A stretch of DNA of 39,968 nt. Origin: Acidobacteriota bacterium. Its GTDB lineage: Bacteria; Acidobacteriota; Vicinamibacteria; Vicinamibacterales; CAVVIG01. The position numbers and the translations under genes were made by a program. A model generated the notes under the pieces. The model saw only the letters and a program-made list of their open reading frames with translations. It was not told the origin of the DNA and searched no databases. The DNA lies in contig JADGOC010000017.1 in assembly GCA_017883165.1 (NCBI GenBank), forward strand, positions 1-39,968, given 5' to 3'. Shown one piece after another: positions 26,156 through 36,119 of the stretch. The number at the start of each line of letters is the position of its first letter. Positions within the stretch are counted from its first letter, which is position 1.

Positions 26156-27099
26156 CGGAGCGCCCTCTTCAGTAGATCATTGGCGGCCGTGTACGGGTCG
26201 AGCTCGCGCGCCGCGACGCGATCGACGACCGACGCCAGTTCACCCTCTCCCAGCACCTCGCGCTCGAGATGATCCATGAAGCGCGTCGAGACCAGCTCGC
26301 GCAGCCGGTACTCGCTCCGCGTCCGTCGGCGGGCCGCCTGGGTGCGCGTGGCATGCTCCCGAAAGCGCCAGATCGCCTCGACGACTTCGGGCACGCCCTG
26401 GCCGCTCGTCGCGACCGTCTTCAGAATCGGCGGCCGCCAGTCAGCCTCGCCGTACGCCTGCAGCGACAGGTTGGACTCGATCGTCGACGCCAGCCGGTCG
26501 GCGCCCTCCCGATCCGCCTTGTTCACGATGAAGATGTCGGCGATCTCCATGATGCCGGCTTTGAGCGCCTGCACGTCGTCTCCGGTGCCGGGAACGAGCG
26601 TGACGATCGACACGTCGGCCGTGCGAATGATGTCGACCTCGTCCTGGCCGACGCCGACCGTTTCAATGATGATGATGTCCTTGCCGGCGGCGTCGAGGAC
26701 GAGCGCCGCGTCGCCGGTGGCGCGCGCGAGGCCGCCCAGATGCCCGCGCGTCGCCATGCTGCGGATGAACACGCCTTCGTCGGCCGCGTGCGCCTGCATG
26801 CGGAGCCGATCGCCCAGCACGGCGCCGCCGCTGAACGGGCTCGTGGGGTCGACGGCGATGACACCGACGGAATATGGGACGGCGCCCGTCCCGTTTCTGA
26901 TTTCTGTGATCAGCCGATCGACGAGCGTGCTCTTGCCCGCACCTGGCGGCCCGGTGACGCCCACCAGATACGCCCGGCCGGTCTTGCCGAAAATCGCGCG
27001 GACGAGCTCCGCGCCGGCCGGATCCTCGTCTTCGATCAGGGAAATCGCCCGGGCCATCGCGCGCGGGTCGCCGGCGAGCACGCCGTCGGCGAGGGTCAT
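26152..27099 (-). CDS. meaB: MeaB-type GTPase, methylmalonyl-CoA mutase chaperone
   Basis: MeaB (ArgK) is a G3E GTPase that loads adenosylcobalamin into methylmalonyl-CoA mutase and protects it. The 315-residue protein has Walker [10 protein letters not shown] (50-58), the block [21 protein letters not shown], the switch region [13 protein letters not shown], and the base-specificity motif NKAD. A helical C-terminal part (about 255-315) serves dimerisation. The ATG at 27099 overlaps the TGA of the acyl-CoA dehydrogenase gene (ATGA). A much longer open frame up to 28386 is an artefact across that gene. The mutase itself is not in the window; the fused epimerase next door completes the context. 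Confidence 0.92.
   Translation of the reverse strand: MTLADGVLAGDPRAMARAISLIEDEDPAGAELVRAIFGKTGRAYLVGVTGPPGAGKSTLVDRLITEIRNGTGAVPYSVGVIAVDPTSPFSGGAVLGDRLRMQAHAADEGVFIRSMATRGHLGGLARATGDAALVLDAAGKDIIIIETVGVGQDEVDIIRTADVSIVTLVPGTGDDVQALKAGIMEIADIFIVNKADREGADRLASTIESNLSLQAYGEADWRPPILKTVATSGQGVPEVVEAIWRFREHATRTQAARRRTRSEYRLRELVSTRFMDHLEREVLGEGELASVVDRVAARELDPYTAANDLLKRALR
26163..26169 (-). promoter_or_regulatory. Ribosome binding site supporting a CTG start
   Basis: AAGAGGG on the minus strand stands seven bases before the CTG at 26155, inside the end of meaB. It decides the start of the epimerase-hydrolase gene. Confidence 0.5.
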
Positions 27100-28238
27100 C
27101 GCGCCAGCAGCTGCCGCGCGATGACCAGCCGCTGAATCTCGCTCGTCCCTTCGCCGATGGTCGTGAGCTTCACGTCGCGGAAGAATTTCTCGGCAGGATA
27201 GTCCTTGACGAATCCATAGCCGCCGTGGATCTGCACGCAGTCGTCCGCCGCCTTGACGGCAATCTCGCTCGCGTACAGCTTCGCCATGGACGACTCGAGC
27301 GTGGTGCGGTGGCCGCGATCCTTCAGAAAGGCCGCGCGATAGGTCAAGAGGCGCGCCGCCTCGATGCGCGTCGCGTTGTCGGCGATCTTCCACTGAATGG
27401 CCTGAAAGTGGCTGATCGCCTTGCCGAAGGCCTTTCGCTCCTGCGCGTAGTGGACCGCCGCTTCGTACGCCCCCTGCGCAAGCCCGACCGAGAGCGCCGC
27501 AATCCCGATGCGGCCGGCGTCGAGCACCTGCATGGTGTGCACGAAGCCCTGGCCTTCGGCGCCGAGCAGATGGTCGGCGGGAATCCGGCAGTTCTCGAAC
27601 AGCACCTCGCTCGTGTCGCTCGCGCGCATGCCGAGCTTGTCTTCTTTTTTTCCGGCCGACATGCCGGGCGTCCCTTTTTCGATGATGAACGCGGAGATGC
27701 CTTTGGTGCCCGCGGCGCGATCGGTCACCGCCATCGCGACCAGCACGTCGCCGACACGTCCATGCGTCGTGAACGTTTTCGCGCCGTTCAGCACCCACGA
27801 CTCCCCCACCCGCGATGCCGTCGTCCGCATGGCCGCGGCATCGCTGCCCGACGTCGACTCGGTGAGGCCCCACGCGCCAATCTTCTCGCCGCGGGCGAGC
27901 GGCACCACGTATCGCTGCTTCTGATCCTCGGTACCGGAAAGGAAGATATGCGCCGTGCACAGCCCGTTGTGCGCCGCGACTGACAACGCGACGCCCGGAT
28001 CGACGCGAGCGAGCTCCTCGATGCAGATGCAGTAGTCGACCGCCGACATGCCGGCGCCGCCGTAGGCCTCGGGAAACTGGATGCCGAGGAGCCCGAGAGC
28101 GGCGAGCTTCGGCACGAGCTCGCTCGGGAAGTGCTGCGTCTGGTCCCACTCCATCACGTGCGGGCGGATTTCGGTGTCCGCAAATTCCCGCACGCTGCGC
28201 CGGAGCAACGTCTGTTCCTCGGTGAGACGAAAATCCAT
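27096..28238 (-). CDS. Acyl-CoA dehydrogenase
   Basis: The FAD enzyme introduces the 2,3-double bond into acyl-CoA in beta-oxidation or branched-chain amino acid breakdown. The 380-residue protein has the N-terminal helical domain (DFRLTEEQ), the [11 protein letters not shown] block, [12 protein letters not shown] in the middle beta domain, and the C-terminal [20 protein letters not shown]. The catalytic base is probably E363 in [11 protein letters not shown], as in short- and medium-chain enzymes rather than isovaleryl-CoA dehydrogenase. The ATG at 28238 follows the desaturase stop by two bases (TAGCCATG). An upstream extension to 28511 overlaps the desaturase and is rejected. Neighbours point to fatty acid or propionyl-CoA metabolism. 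Confidence 0.93.
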   Translation of the reverse strand: MDFRLTEEQTLLRRSVREFADTEIRPHVMEWDQTQHFPSELVPKLAALGLLGIQFPEAYGGAGMSAVDYCICIEELARVDPGVALSVAAHNGLCTAHIFLSGTEDQKQRYVVPLARGEKIGAWGLTESTSGSDAAAMRTTASRVGESWVLNGAKTFTTHGRVGDVLVAMAVTDRAAGTKGISAFIIEKGTPGMSAGKKEDKLGMRASDTSEVLFENCRIPADHLLGAEGQGFVHTMQVLDAGRIGIAALSVGLAQGAYEAAVHYAQERKAFGKAISHFQAIQWKIADNATRIEAARLLTYRAAFLKDRGHRTTLESSMAKLYASEIAVKAADDCVQIHGGYGFVKDYPAEKFFRDVKLTTIGEGTSEIQRLVIARQLLAR

Positions 28239-28240
28239 GG

Positions 28241-29236
28241 CTAGGCGCTCGCGCGCTTCGGGACCGGTACGGCGGCGGGCGCGGCCGTCCAGTCGGTGTG
28301 CGGTGCCCGGTTCTCGACGAGCCATCCGTAGAGCAGCCCGGAGTAGGTCTGCCAGCGCATCCCGTGGCGCTCGTAGAACGGCGCAAGCGCCCGCTGCAGC
28401 GCCGGCAGCCGGTAGAACGGCACGCCGGCGAAGTAGTGATGCTCGAGGTGGTAGTTGGAGTTGAGAAAGACGAAGTCCCAGAACCAGTGGCCGCGGACGA
28501 GCGTGCTCCACTTGGCGGGATCGGTCGGATCGATGTCGTAATGCTGGCCGAGCCGGTTGAGCATGAAGGCGATCGGGAAGACGAAAAAGACCGGGAGGAT
28601 GTACGCGCGCAGCGCCGCGCCGCCGCCGGCGAGCGTCCAGATCAGCGTCAGCACCGTCAGGTGCGCCGCGATCGACACGCGCCGCTCGACCGCGATCCGC
28701 TGCTGCAACTCGCGCGGGTACGTCGCACTTTCCTTCCGCGCCGCCCGGAAGTAGATCGGGAAGAGCGCCGGCGAGCAGTACAGCAGCTTGTACCAGCGCG
28801 CGTTCACCTTCGGCGACAAGTGGTGCCGCTTCGGGTCATCGTCCGGCGATCCGAGCTCTGCGTGGTGATCGAGATGCCAGCGCGTGAACTGGTTCGCCGA
28901 GATGCCGCTCGGGACGGCGTAGATCCAGCCGAGCGCGCGCTCGAGCGCGGGACGCCGCCGCTCGAAGACCGTGTGATGCACGACCTCGTGCAGGAGCACC
29001 GTGAAATTGAACACCGTGAAGCCCTCGACGATGGCGAGCGGCAGCCACAGGAGCGGATTCGCGATCGTAAGGAGGCCCCAAGTGGCGAGCGCGAGGATCG
29101 CGAACTGCCGCGCGGCAATCGCGAGATGGCGCGCGGCGCTCTTTTGATGAAACGCCTGCAGCGCGCGACGCGACAACGCCACGCCCAGCTCGGTGCGCAG
29201 CCTCGCGGCGTGCTGACTGTAAAAGTGACTCTTCAC
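28241..29236 (-). CDS. Membrane fatty acid desaturase/hydroxylase family protein
   Basis: These di-iron membrane enzymes introduce double bonds or hydroxyl groups into acyl chains or carotenoids. From the GTG at 29236 the protein has 331 residues. The three histidine boxes are HEVVHH (83-88), HLDHH (121-125) and HLEHH (263-267). Hydrophobic segments at about 45-80, 190-225 and 248-258 place the boxes on the cytoplasmic face. The family is clear but not the substrate; a lipid acyl chain is likely given the acyl-CoA dehydrogenase downstream. The start is not certain: a longer frame exists, but its extra residues look unstructured. A hairpin precedes the gene. Confidence 0.85.
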   Translation of the reverse strand: MKSHFYSQHAARLRTELGVALSRRALQAFHQKSAARHLAIAARQFAILALATWGLLTIANPLLWLPLAIVEGFTVFNFTVLLHEVVHHTVFERRRPALERALGWIYAVPSGISANQFTRWHLDHHAELGSPDDDPKRHHLSPKVNARWYKLLYCSPALFPIYFRAARKESATYPRELQQRIAVERRVSIAAHLTVLTLIWTLAGGGAALRAYILPVFFVFPIAFMLNRLGQHYDIDPTDPAKWSTLVRGHWFWDFVFLNSNYHLEHHYFAGVPFYRLPALQRALAPFYERHGMRWQTYSGLLYGWLVENRAPHTDWTAAPAAVPVPKRASA

Positions 29237-29270
29237 GGGACTTACGGCGATTCTATCAGGAGTCGGCGCC

Positions 29271-29284
29271 TCGGCGAAAGCCGA
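29271..29284. other. Short hairpin with GAAA tetraloop
   Basis: TCGGC and GCCGA enclose GAAA on the plus strand in the divergent gap between the desaturase and the small barrel protein. The GNRA-type loop would be stable in plus-strand RNA. Its role is unknown. Confidence 0.35.
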
Positions 29285-29314
29285 AACGACCCCGGACTGT
29301 ACTATCATGCAGGC

Positions 29315-29319
29315 AGGAG
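29315..29319 (+). promoter_or_regulatory. Ribosome binding site of the small barrel protein
   Basis: AGGAG, seven bases before the ATG at 29327, selects this start over upstream in-frame codons that run back through the desaturase gene. Confidence 0.6.
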
Positions 29320-29326
29320 TGCATTC

Positions 29327-29809
29327 ATGACCCACGTGCGCGCCACGGCGCTCGCCACCCTGGTCTGCGGATTGATCGCAACGCCGGCCTTTGCCGACAT
29401 CACCGCGTTCATCGGCGCGAATACGACGCCGGCCAACCGGCAGGTGCGAGGCCTCGCCGCCGGCATTGGCTTCCTGGTGGTCGGCTTCGAGTTCGAGTAC
29501 GCCAACACGACCGACGACCTCACGGCGTCGGCGCCGTCGCTGACGACCGGCTCGGGCAACATCGTGTTCCAGACGCCGGTGGCGTTTTTCGGCTTTCAGC
29601 CGTACTTCACGACCGGCGCTGGTTTGTACCGCGAGACGCTCGGCACGCACCAGGATACGAGCTTCGCGCTCAACACCGGCGGCGGCGTGAAGATCGCGTT
29701 GATCGGTCCGGTGCGCCTGCGGGTCGATTACCGGGTCTTTCGATTAGGAGGCGGTGCGCTGCATTCGCCAGCGCACCGCATCTATGCCGGTCTGAATCTG
29801 AAGTTCTAA
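29327..29809 (+). CDS. Small exported beta-barrel-like protein
   Basis: The 160-residue product has a signal peptide (MTHVRATALATLVCGLIATPAFA). The mature part shows alternating hydrophobic and polar strands with Gly turns, such as GLAAGIGFLVVGFEFEYA and VKIALIGPVRLRVDYRVF. It ends with YAGLNLKF, the aromatic end typical of outer-membrane barrels such as the OmpW or opacity-type families. This suggests an eight-strand barrel. The ribosome binding site AGGAG decides the start. The stop touches the stop of the convergent gene with no space for a terminator. Function unknown. Confidence 0.8.
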   Translation: MTHVRATALATLVCGLIATPAFADITAFIGANTTPANRQVRGLAAGIGFLVVGFEFEYANTTDDLTASAPSLTTGSGNIVFQTPVAFFGFQPYFTTGAGLYRETLGTHQDTSFALNTGGGVKIALIGPVRLRVDYRVFRLGGGALHSPAHRIYAGLNLKF

Positions 29810-30337
29810 CTACTTGCCAAGATTCGCGATCAGCGTGAGGTTGATGATGTTCTGGCTCACATACGAGTCCGAATACGTCTTGTAGAGCGCCTGGACCTCG
29901 GTGGGGAACGCCTCGGACAGGATCGTCGACACCGTGTAATCCGTGCCCTTCACGACCGGATCGACGATGGAGACGTACAGGACCGAACCGTTGGCGCCCG
30001 GTTCGGAGGCCTTGAAGAATTTCCAGCTCGCCGCCTGCTGCTTGCGGTCGGGCTTGTCGCTCTTGGCGAGCGCTTCCTTCAGCTTCGCGATGACCATCTC
30101 AAAGTCGGCCGCCTTGTCCGCTTTGATGAAATTGAGCGTCATTGCTCCTTCGCCGGAAAAAATGTACGGATTCTTCGCCGGCGTCGCTTGCGCGGCGGGC
30201 GAAGGCGAGGCCGGGGGCTGCTGTGCCGGCGGCGTCTGGGAGTAGGCGGCGCCAGCCGACAGCACGCCAACGATCATTCCCAGGGCAATCCAGCCTGGCC
30301 GGCCTCCGGCTAGCCGCACGACGGACGTTCGAACCAT
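29810..30337 (-). CDS. Exported protein of unknown function
   Basis: The 175-residue product starts at the ATG at 30337, after a strong AAGGAGG six bases upstream. Residues 1-33 form a signal peptide (IALGMIVGVLSAGAAYSQ). A Pro/Ala/Gln-rich linker (34-55) resembles that of the Skp-like protein. The mature domain, starting GAMTLNFIKADKAADFEMVIAKLKEAL, is compact with two helices and several strands, reminiscent of ferredoxin-like folds. I do not recognise the family. It follows hemW on the same strand by 46 bases but has its own ribosome site. Confidence 0.78.
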   Translation of the reverse strand: MVRTSVVRLAGGRPGWIALGMIVGVLSAGAAYSQTPPAQQPPASPSPAAQATPAKNPYIFSGEGAMTLNFIKADKAADFEMVIAKLKEALAKSDKPDRKQQAASWKFFKASEPGANGSVLYVSIVDPVVKGTDYTVSTILSEAFPTEVQALYKTYSDSYVSQNIINLTLIANLGK

Positions 30338-30343
30338 CTCAAG

Positions 30344-30350
30344 CCTCCTT
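30344..30350 (-). promoter_or_regulatory. Strong Shine-Dalgarno sequence
   Basis: AAGGAGG on the minus strand, six bases before the ATG at 30337. It is the best ribosome binding site in the window and fixes the start over one at 30409 inside hemW. Confidence 0.65.
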
Positions 30351-30383
30351 AAACAAAAGAGGATTACTTTAGCGTACTCGAGG

Positions 30384-31508
30384 CTACACGAAAACCGACA
30401 TGACATCATTCGCCAGAAGCATACCCGACCGGGTCAGCCTGAGCCGCGCGCCCTCGCGCAGCAGGCACCCGGCGTCGATAAATCGTGCGAGATCGGCACC
30501 GTAGCGCTGCCAGACGTCGACGCCGTACCGCTCCCCAATCGCCGACAGGTCCACGCCGTCCGAGAGCCGCAGCCCCGTGAACAGCGCGTCGCCAAGCCGT
30601 TCGGTGGCGGGCAGGCGGCGCATGTCTAAGGCGACCGATTCGCCGGCCTGGATCCGCGCGATGTACTCCTCGGTCGCCGAGACGTTCTTCCAGCGCGCGC
30701 CGTCACGCGTCGAATGCGCGCCGCAGCCGAAGCCCAGCCACTCGCCGTCGGTCCAGTATTTCAAGTTGTGCCGCGACCGCCTGCCAGGCCGCGCGACATT
30801 CGAGATCTCGTACTGCGCCAGCCCGGCCGCGTCCAGCCGCTCCATCGCCGTCAGATACATCGCCGCCGCATCATCGTCGGGCGCCTGCGACCAGCGCGCG
30901 CGCGCCATCTCGTCTTTGAGCGGCGCGTTTGGGTAGACCTCCAGCATGTAGAGCGACAGATGCTCGGGCGCGAGCGCGAGCGCGCAGTCGATCGATTCCA
31001 GCCACTGCCCGACGCGCTGCCCCGGCAGCCACATCATCAGGTCAAGGCTGACGTTGTTGAACCCGGCGCGGCGCGCCTCGCCGTACGCGGCCCGGGCGCG
31101 ATCGGCGCTGTGCAGCCGCGACAGCCGTTTCAGCTCGTCGTCTCGAAACGACTGGACGCCAAAGCTCAGACGATTCACGCCCGCCGCGCGATATGCGGCG
31201 AGCCGGTCCTCTGTGACGCTCTCCGGATTGGCTTCGAGGGTCACCTCGCGATCGCGCGCGACGTCAAAGGCATCCTCGCACGCCGCGATGATCAATGCAA
31301 TCTCGGACGGCTCGAGCAGCGATGGCGTGCCGCCGCCGAAAAAGATCGTGTCGGCTCCCGCCCGGCCTGCCCCTCCTGCCCTTCCGATCTCGCTGAGCAG
31401 CGCCTCGACGTACCGCGCCTTCAGCGAGGCGTCGAACAGCCCGCGGTTGAAGTTGCAGTAGTTGCAGATGGCGGAACAGAACGGGACGTGGAGATACAGA
31501 CCTAACAT
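30384..31508 (-). CDS. hemW: HemW-like radical SAM heme chaperone
   Basis: HemW binds heme and helps insert it into respiratory proteins; it was long misannotated as coproporphyrinogen oxidase HemN. The 374-residue protein has the radical SAM motif C11-SAI-C15-NY-C18-NF. The fourth cysteine of true HemN is absent. GGGTPSLL, LEANPESVT and LSFGVQSF follow. RHNLKYW provides the HNxxYW motif of HemW. A short Gly/Ala/Arg insert (GRAGGAGRAGAD, about 42-53) lies before the first GGGTP strand and comes from a 9-base-like repeat in the DNA. It starts three bases from an 8-base repeat array, so no usual ribosome site is present. Confidence 0.92.
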   Translation of the reverse strand: MLGLYLHVPFCSAICNYCNFNRGLFDASLKARYVEALLSEIGRAGGAGRAGADTIFFGGGTPSLLEPSEIALIIAACEDAFDVARDREVTLEANPESVTEDRLAAYRAAGVNRLSFGVQSFRDDELKRLSRLHSADRARAAYGEARRAGFNNVSLDLMMWLPGQRVGQWLESIDCALALAPEHLSLYMLEVYPNAPLKDEMARARWSQAPDDDAAAMYLTAMERLDAAGLAQYEISNVARPGRRSRHNLKYWTDGEWLGFGCGAHSTRDGARWKNVSATEEYIARIQAGESVALDMRRLPATERLGDALFTGLRLSDGVDLSAIGERYGVDVWQRYGADLARFIDAGCLLREGARLRLTRSGMLLANDVMSVFV

Positions 31509-31510
31509 TT

Positions 31511-31618
31511 GGTGATGGGGTGATCGGGTAATGGGGTGACGTTGGAGATGTGGGGATGACAGGCAATTCCATCACTCCATCATCCCATCACCATATCACC
31601 ACATCACCACATCTCATG
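31511..31618. repeat. Inverted pair of octanucleotide arrays between hemW and the DnaC-like gene
   Basis: Six 8-base units of the type GGTGATGG (31511-31558) face six units of the type ATCACCAC (31571-31618), separated by 12 bases. The two halves are complementary in pattern and could fold into a long imperfect stem. The stop of the DnaC-like gene lies in the last unit, and the hemW ATG two bases before the first. Confidence 0.85.
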
Positions 31619-32465
31619 ATCCCGCCCGTCCGCCTGGCCATTTGAGATCGGCGCGGCCGTCGCGGACCGCCGGCTCGCGCAATTGCGCGCGCGCGGTGCG
31701 GCCGGCGCGCGAGGGCAGCGTCTTGCGGCGCATCTTCCAGAGCGCCATGAGGTCGTCGACGCCGCCATTGACGGGCATCTCTCGGTAGTCGGCGCCGTCC
31801 ATGACAATGAACTCGCACATCTCATGTAGGCGCGACCGCATCCGAAAACCGATCCGGAACAGCAGCGAGTTCGGATCGGTGTCGTCGGGAATATCCATGT
31901 AGTTGGACGTGAAGATCGTCGCCCGCCGCTCGTTGTACCGCGTGTTGACGATGAGGTTCATCGTCTCTTCGACCCATTCGGAGGTCTTTTCCGCGCCCAG
32001 ATCGTCGAGAACGAGGAGATCCGCTTTCATGACGGGCCTGAGGATCTCGAGCTCGGTGGTCCGGATTGACGGATCGTACGTGCTGCGGATGACGCGGAGC
32101 AGATCGCGCGTGTCGTAGTAGAGGCCGCGCGCTCGAGAAGACTGCATGACCTGCTTGAGGACGGCGACCGCGAGATGCGTCTTGCCGACGCCCGGCTGCC
32201 CTTCCAGAAACAGTCCCTGCCCCACCACCGGAAAAGCCTCGGCGAGTCGGCGCGCTTTCGTGACCGCCTTTTCGAGCGACTCGTTGTAGGCGGTGAAATT
32301 CTCGAGCGTACAGTGCTGGTAGCGCTTCGGGATGTTGGCGTCCGACAGATGTTGGCGCCCGACGTTCTCGCGCCAGCAGTCGCAACGGACGACGCGGCGG
32401 ATGCCGTTTGCTTCGTTCTCGCCAACGGGCTTCCAGCCCGTGTCGTCGCAGAGGGGACACGACAT
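31614..32465 (-). CDS. DnaC/IstB-like AAA+ ATPase, putative helicase loader
   Basis: The 283-residue protein has an N-terminal zinc-binding motif (C3, C6, C28, C30), then a DnaC/DnaI-like ATPase core: Walker A GQPGVGKTH (89-97), Walker B LLVLDDLGAEKTSEW (D154, D155), sensor 1 TSNY, and an arginine-finger region FRMRSRLHEMC. DnaC-type proteins load the replicative helicase DnaB; IstB relatives serve transposases. No istA or other transposase is nearby, so a helicase loader is more likely. The basic C-terminal tail (about 245-283) is not conserved in the family. The gene follows hspR by 42 bases and ends inside a repeat array. Confidence 0.82.
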   Translation of the reverse strand: MSCPLCDDTGWKPVGENEANGIRRVVRCDCWRENVGRQHLSDANIPKRYQHCTLENFTAYNESLEKAVTKARRLAEAFPVVGQGLFLEGQPGVGKTHLAVAVLKQVMQSSRARGLYYDTRDLLRVIRSTYDPSIRTTELEILRPVMKADLLVLDDLGAEKTSEWVEETMNLIVNTRYNERRATIFTSNYMDIPDDTDPNSLLFRIGFRMRSRLHEMCEFIVMDGADYREMPVNGGVDDLMALWKMRRKTLPSRAGRTARAQLREPAVRDGRADLKWPGGRAGS

Positions 32466-32507
32466 CGCGGTGATTGTATCAGGGTCTGCCGGACATTTTT
32501 CTGCGGC

Positions 32508-32933
32508 TCAGGAAGTTTTCTTGCGCGCGGGCTCGGCGGCGTCGCGCGCGGGCGGCGGCGCGCGGACGAGATCGGTCGGCGACGACTTGACGAGCGCGGT
32601 CGAGAGGCGCTGCTCCCAGTCGTCGATCCCGCGCGCCATCTCGCCTTTGACGTACTCCATGAACTCGTTGACCTCGTGCTGCATTAGCTCGATCTTCCTG
32701 CGCATGTTGAGGATGATTTCGACGCCGGCAAGATTCACGCCGAGATCTCGGGTCAATGACAGAATCGTCTCGAGCTGTTCGAGGTCCTCTTCCGAGTACA
32801 GGCGCGTGTTGCCGTCGGTGCGCGACGGTTTCAGGAGGCCTTCGCGCTCGTACAGCCGCAGCGTCTGCGGGTGGATGTTGTACTTCTGCGCCACCGCGCT
32901 GATCATGTAATACGCTTTGCCGGGTTTCTTCAT
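32508..32933 (-). CDS. hspR: HspR-like MerR-family heat-shock repressor
   Basis: HspR represses the dnaK operon by binding HAIR sites, with DnaK as co-repressor in Streptomyces. The 141-residue protein has a MerR-type winged helix: MISAVAQKYNIHPQTLRLYE (about 10-29), REGLLKPSRT, NTRLYSEEDLEQL. A helical segment follows (about 55-110), and a basic Pro/Ala-rich tail (PARKKTS). MerR metal-binding cysteines are absent, as expected for HspR. The order dnaK-dnaJ-hspR repeats the Streptomyces operon without grpE. A HAIR-like sequence before dnaK supports autoregulation. Confidence 0.88.
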   Translation of the reverse strand: MKKPGKAYYMISAVAQKYNIHPQTLRLYEREGLLKPSRTDGNTRLYSEEDLEQLETILSLTRDLGVNLAGVEIILNMRRKIELMQHEVNEFMEYVKGEMARGIDDWEQRLSTALVKSSPTDLVRAPPPARDAAEPARKKTS

Positions 32934-32953
32934 GGTGCTCTAAGAACGTTCGC

Positions 32954-33027
32954 CACAAAGGGCACAACGGACACAAAGGGAGAGACCCTATGTTGTTCTT
33001 CCTTGGTGTCCTTGATGTCCCTGGTGG
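32954..33027. repeat. Inverted pair of nonanucleotide arrays at the dnaJ end
   Basis: Three 9-base units of type CACAAAGGG (32954-32980) and three of type CCTTGGTGT (33001-33027) face each other over 20 bases. The second set is read as the C-terminal codons of dnaJ, whose TAG lies in the loop. Confidence 0.8.
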
Positions 33028-34115
33028 TGAATCAGCTCCCGTCGTACATCTTCGCTGTTAATCTTCCCGAACTCCCGCAGCAGCTCTTTCGACCGTTCAT
33101 CGAGGAGCTTCGGCAGCACGAGGCGCACCTCGACGACCAGGTCCCCGCGGCGTCCATCGCGCGGTGACGGCACCCCGCGCTCACGCAGCCTGAAGCGCTG
33201 GCCCGACTGCGTGCCGGGCGGCACGCGCAACCGCGCGGGACCATCGAGCGAGGGGACGTCGACCTTCGCACCGAGCGCCGCTTCGTGAACCGCCACCGGC
33301 ACGACGAGATGAAGGTCGTCGCCGTCCCGCCGGAAGAGCGGATGCGGCTCCACGTGCACGCTGATGAACAGATCGCCCGTCTCCCCGCCGTTCGGCCCGA
33401 CGTGACCCATGCCCGCTACCCGGACGCGCGCAAGGTCGGCCAGCCCGGGCGGCACCTGAATCGTCAGCGGCTCGCTGCGTACCTCGAACTGTTGACCGCC
33501 ACAGGTCGGGCACATGATCTGCTGCTGGCGTCCCGACCCGCCGCAGTGCGCGCACGGCTTCGAGAACACCATGTGTCCCCTCGCCGACTTCACGGCGCCC
33601 GTCCCATGGCAGTGCGTGCAGCGACTCTCGTTGGTGTGCAGCCGGCCCGCGCCCTGGCACGTGTGGCAGCGCTCCTGCCGCGTGACGGTGATCGGGCGCT
33701 GCCCGCCGCGCATCGCTTCCTCGAAGCTGAGCGTGATCGCCTGATGCAGATCCGCACCGCGCTCCGCTTCGCCGTGCGCCCGACGCGCCTCGCGTTGCTG
33801 CAGCACATCGGCAAACAGATCGCCGAAGGTGGACGCCGACGCCCCGCCCACCTTGACCGAGAAATCGAACCCCTCGAAGCCGAACGCCGACTCTTCGATC
33901 GTCGCGCCGCTCGGCGCCCCGGCGTCGTACCGGCGGCGCCGCTCCGGATCGATCAACGTCTCGTACGCGTCCGCGATCTGTCGGAACTGCGCCGCCGCCA
34001 TCTTATCCCCCGGGTTGATGTCCGGGTGATGGCGGCGCGCGAGCCGCTTGTACGCCCGCTTGACGTCGCCAAACGAGGCGTCGCGATCGAGGCCCAGAAC
34101 GATGTAGAAGTCCAT
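32988..34115 (-). CDS. dnaJ: DnaJ co-chaperone
   Basis: DnaJ delivers unfolded clients to DnaK and stimulates its ATPase. The 375-residue protein has a J-domain with HPD at 30-32, a Phe/Gly-rich linker (about 75-100), the zinc domain with four CxxC pairs (C150/C153, C166/C169, C188/C191, C202/C205), and two beta-sandwich client domains to about residue 350. The fourth zinc motif is CPTCGGQQ and lacks the usual final GxG. The last 13 or so residues, HHQGHQGHQGRTT, come from a 9-base repeat and are not part of the fold. It starts nine bases after dnaK and is cotranscribed with it. Confidence 0.94.
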   Translation of the reverse strand: MDFYIVLGLDRDASFGDVKRAYKRLARRHHPDINPGDKMAAAQFRQIADAYETLIDPERRRRYDAGAPSGATIEESAFGFEGFDFSVKVGGASASTFGDLFADVLQQREARRAHGEAERGADLHQAITLSFEEAMRGGQRPITVTRQERCHTCQGAGRLHTNESRCTHCHGTGAVKSARGHMVFSKPCAHCGGSGRQQQIMCPTCGGQQFEVRSEPLTIQVPPGLADLARVRVAGMGHVGPNGGETGDLFISVHVEPHPLFRRDGDDLHLVVPVAVHEAALGAKVDVPSLDGPARLRVPPGTQSGQRFRLRERGVPSPRDGRRGDLVVEVRLVLPKLLDERSKELLREFGKINSEDVRRELIHHQGHQGHQGRTT

Positions 34116-34124
34116 GCGCCCCGG

Positions 34125-36047
<1,923 letters not shown>

Positions 36048-36090
36048 TGAATACCTCGTCGTCGTTGATTCGCAGGCTGATACTGGTTTA

Positions 36091-36119
36091 AGTATGAAAC
36101 CTGAGTGAAACGCTGTCAA
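36091..36119 (-). promoter_or_regulatory. Promoter of dnaK-dnaJ-hspR
   Basis: On the minus strand a perfect -35 TTGACA (36114-36119) and a -10 CATACT (36091-36096) are spaced by exactly 17 bases. The start near 36084 would give a leader of about 37 bases. Confidence 0.65.

Noticed and set aside
27100-28386. Upstream extension of the meaB frame
   Set aside because: It runs out of frame through the acyl-CoA dehydrogenase gene; MeaB homology begins at 27099.
31364-31390. Another 9-base array inside hemW
   Set aside because: Only about two imperfect units are present, too few to count as an array. It is mentioned in the hemW entry.
31511-31618. CRISPR array
   Set aside because: Units are 8 bases, directly adjacent, with no spacers, and change orientation in the middle. 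No cas gene is near.
31614-32465. IstB of an insertion sequence
   Set aside because: No transposase, terminal inverted repeats or target duplication nearby. The N-terminal zinc motif fits a DnaC/DnaI-type protein.
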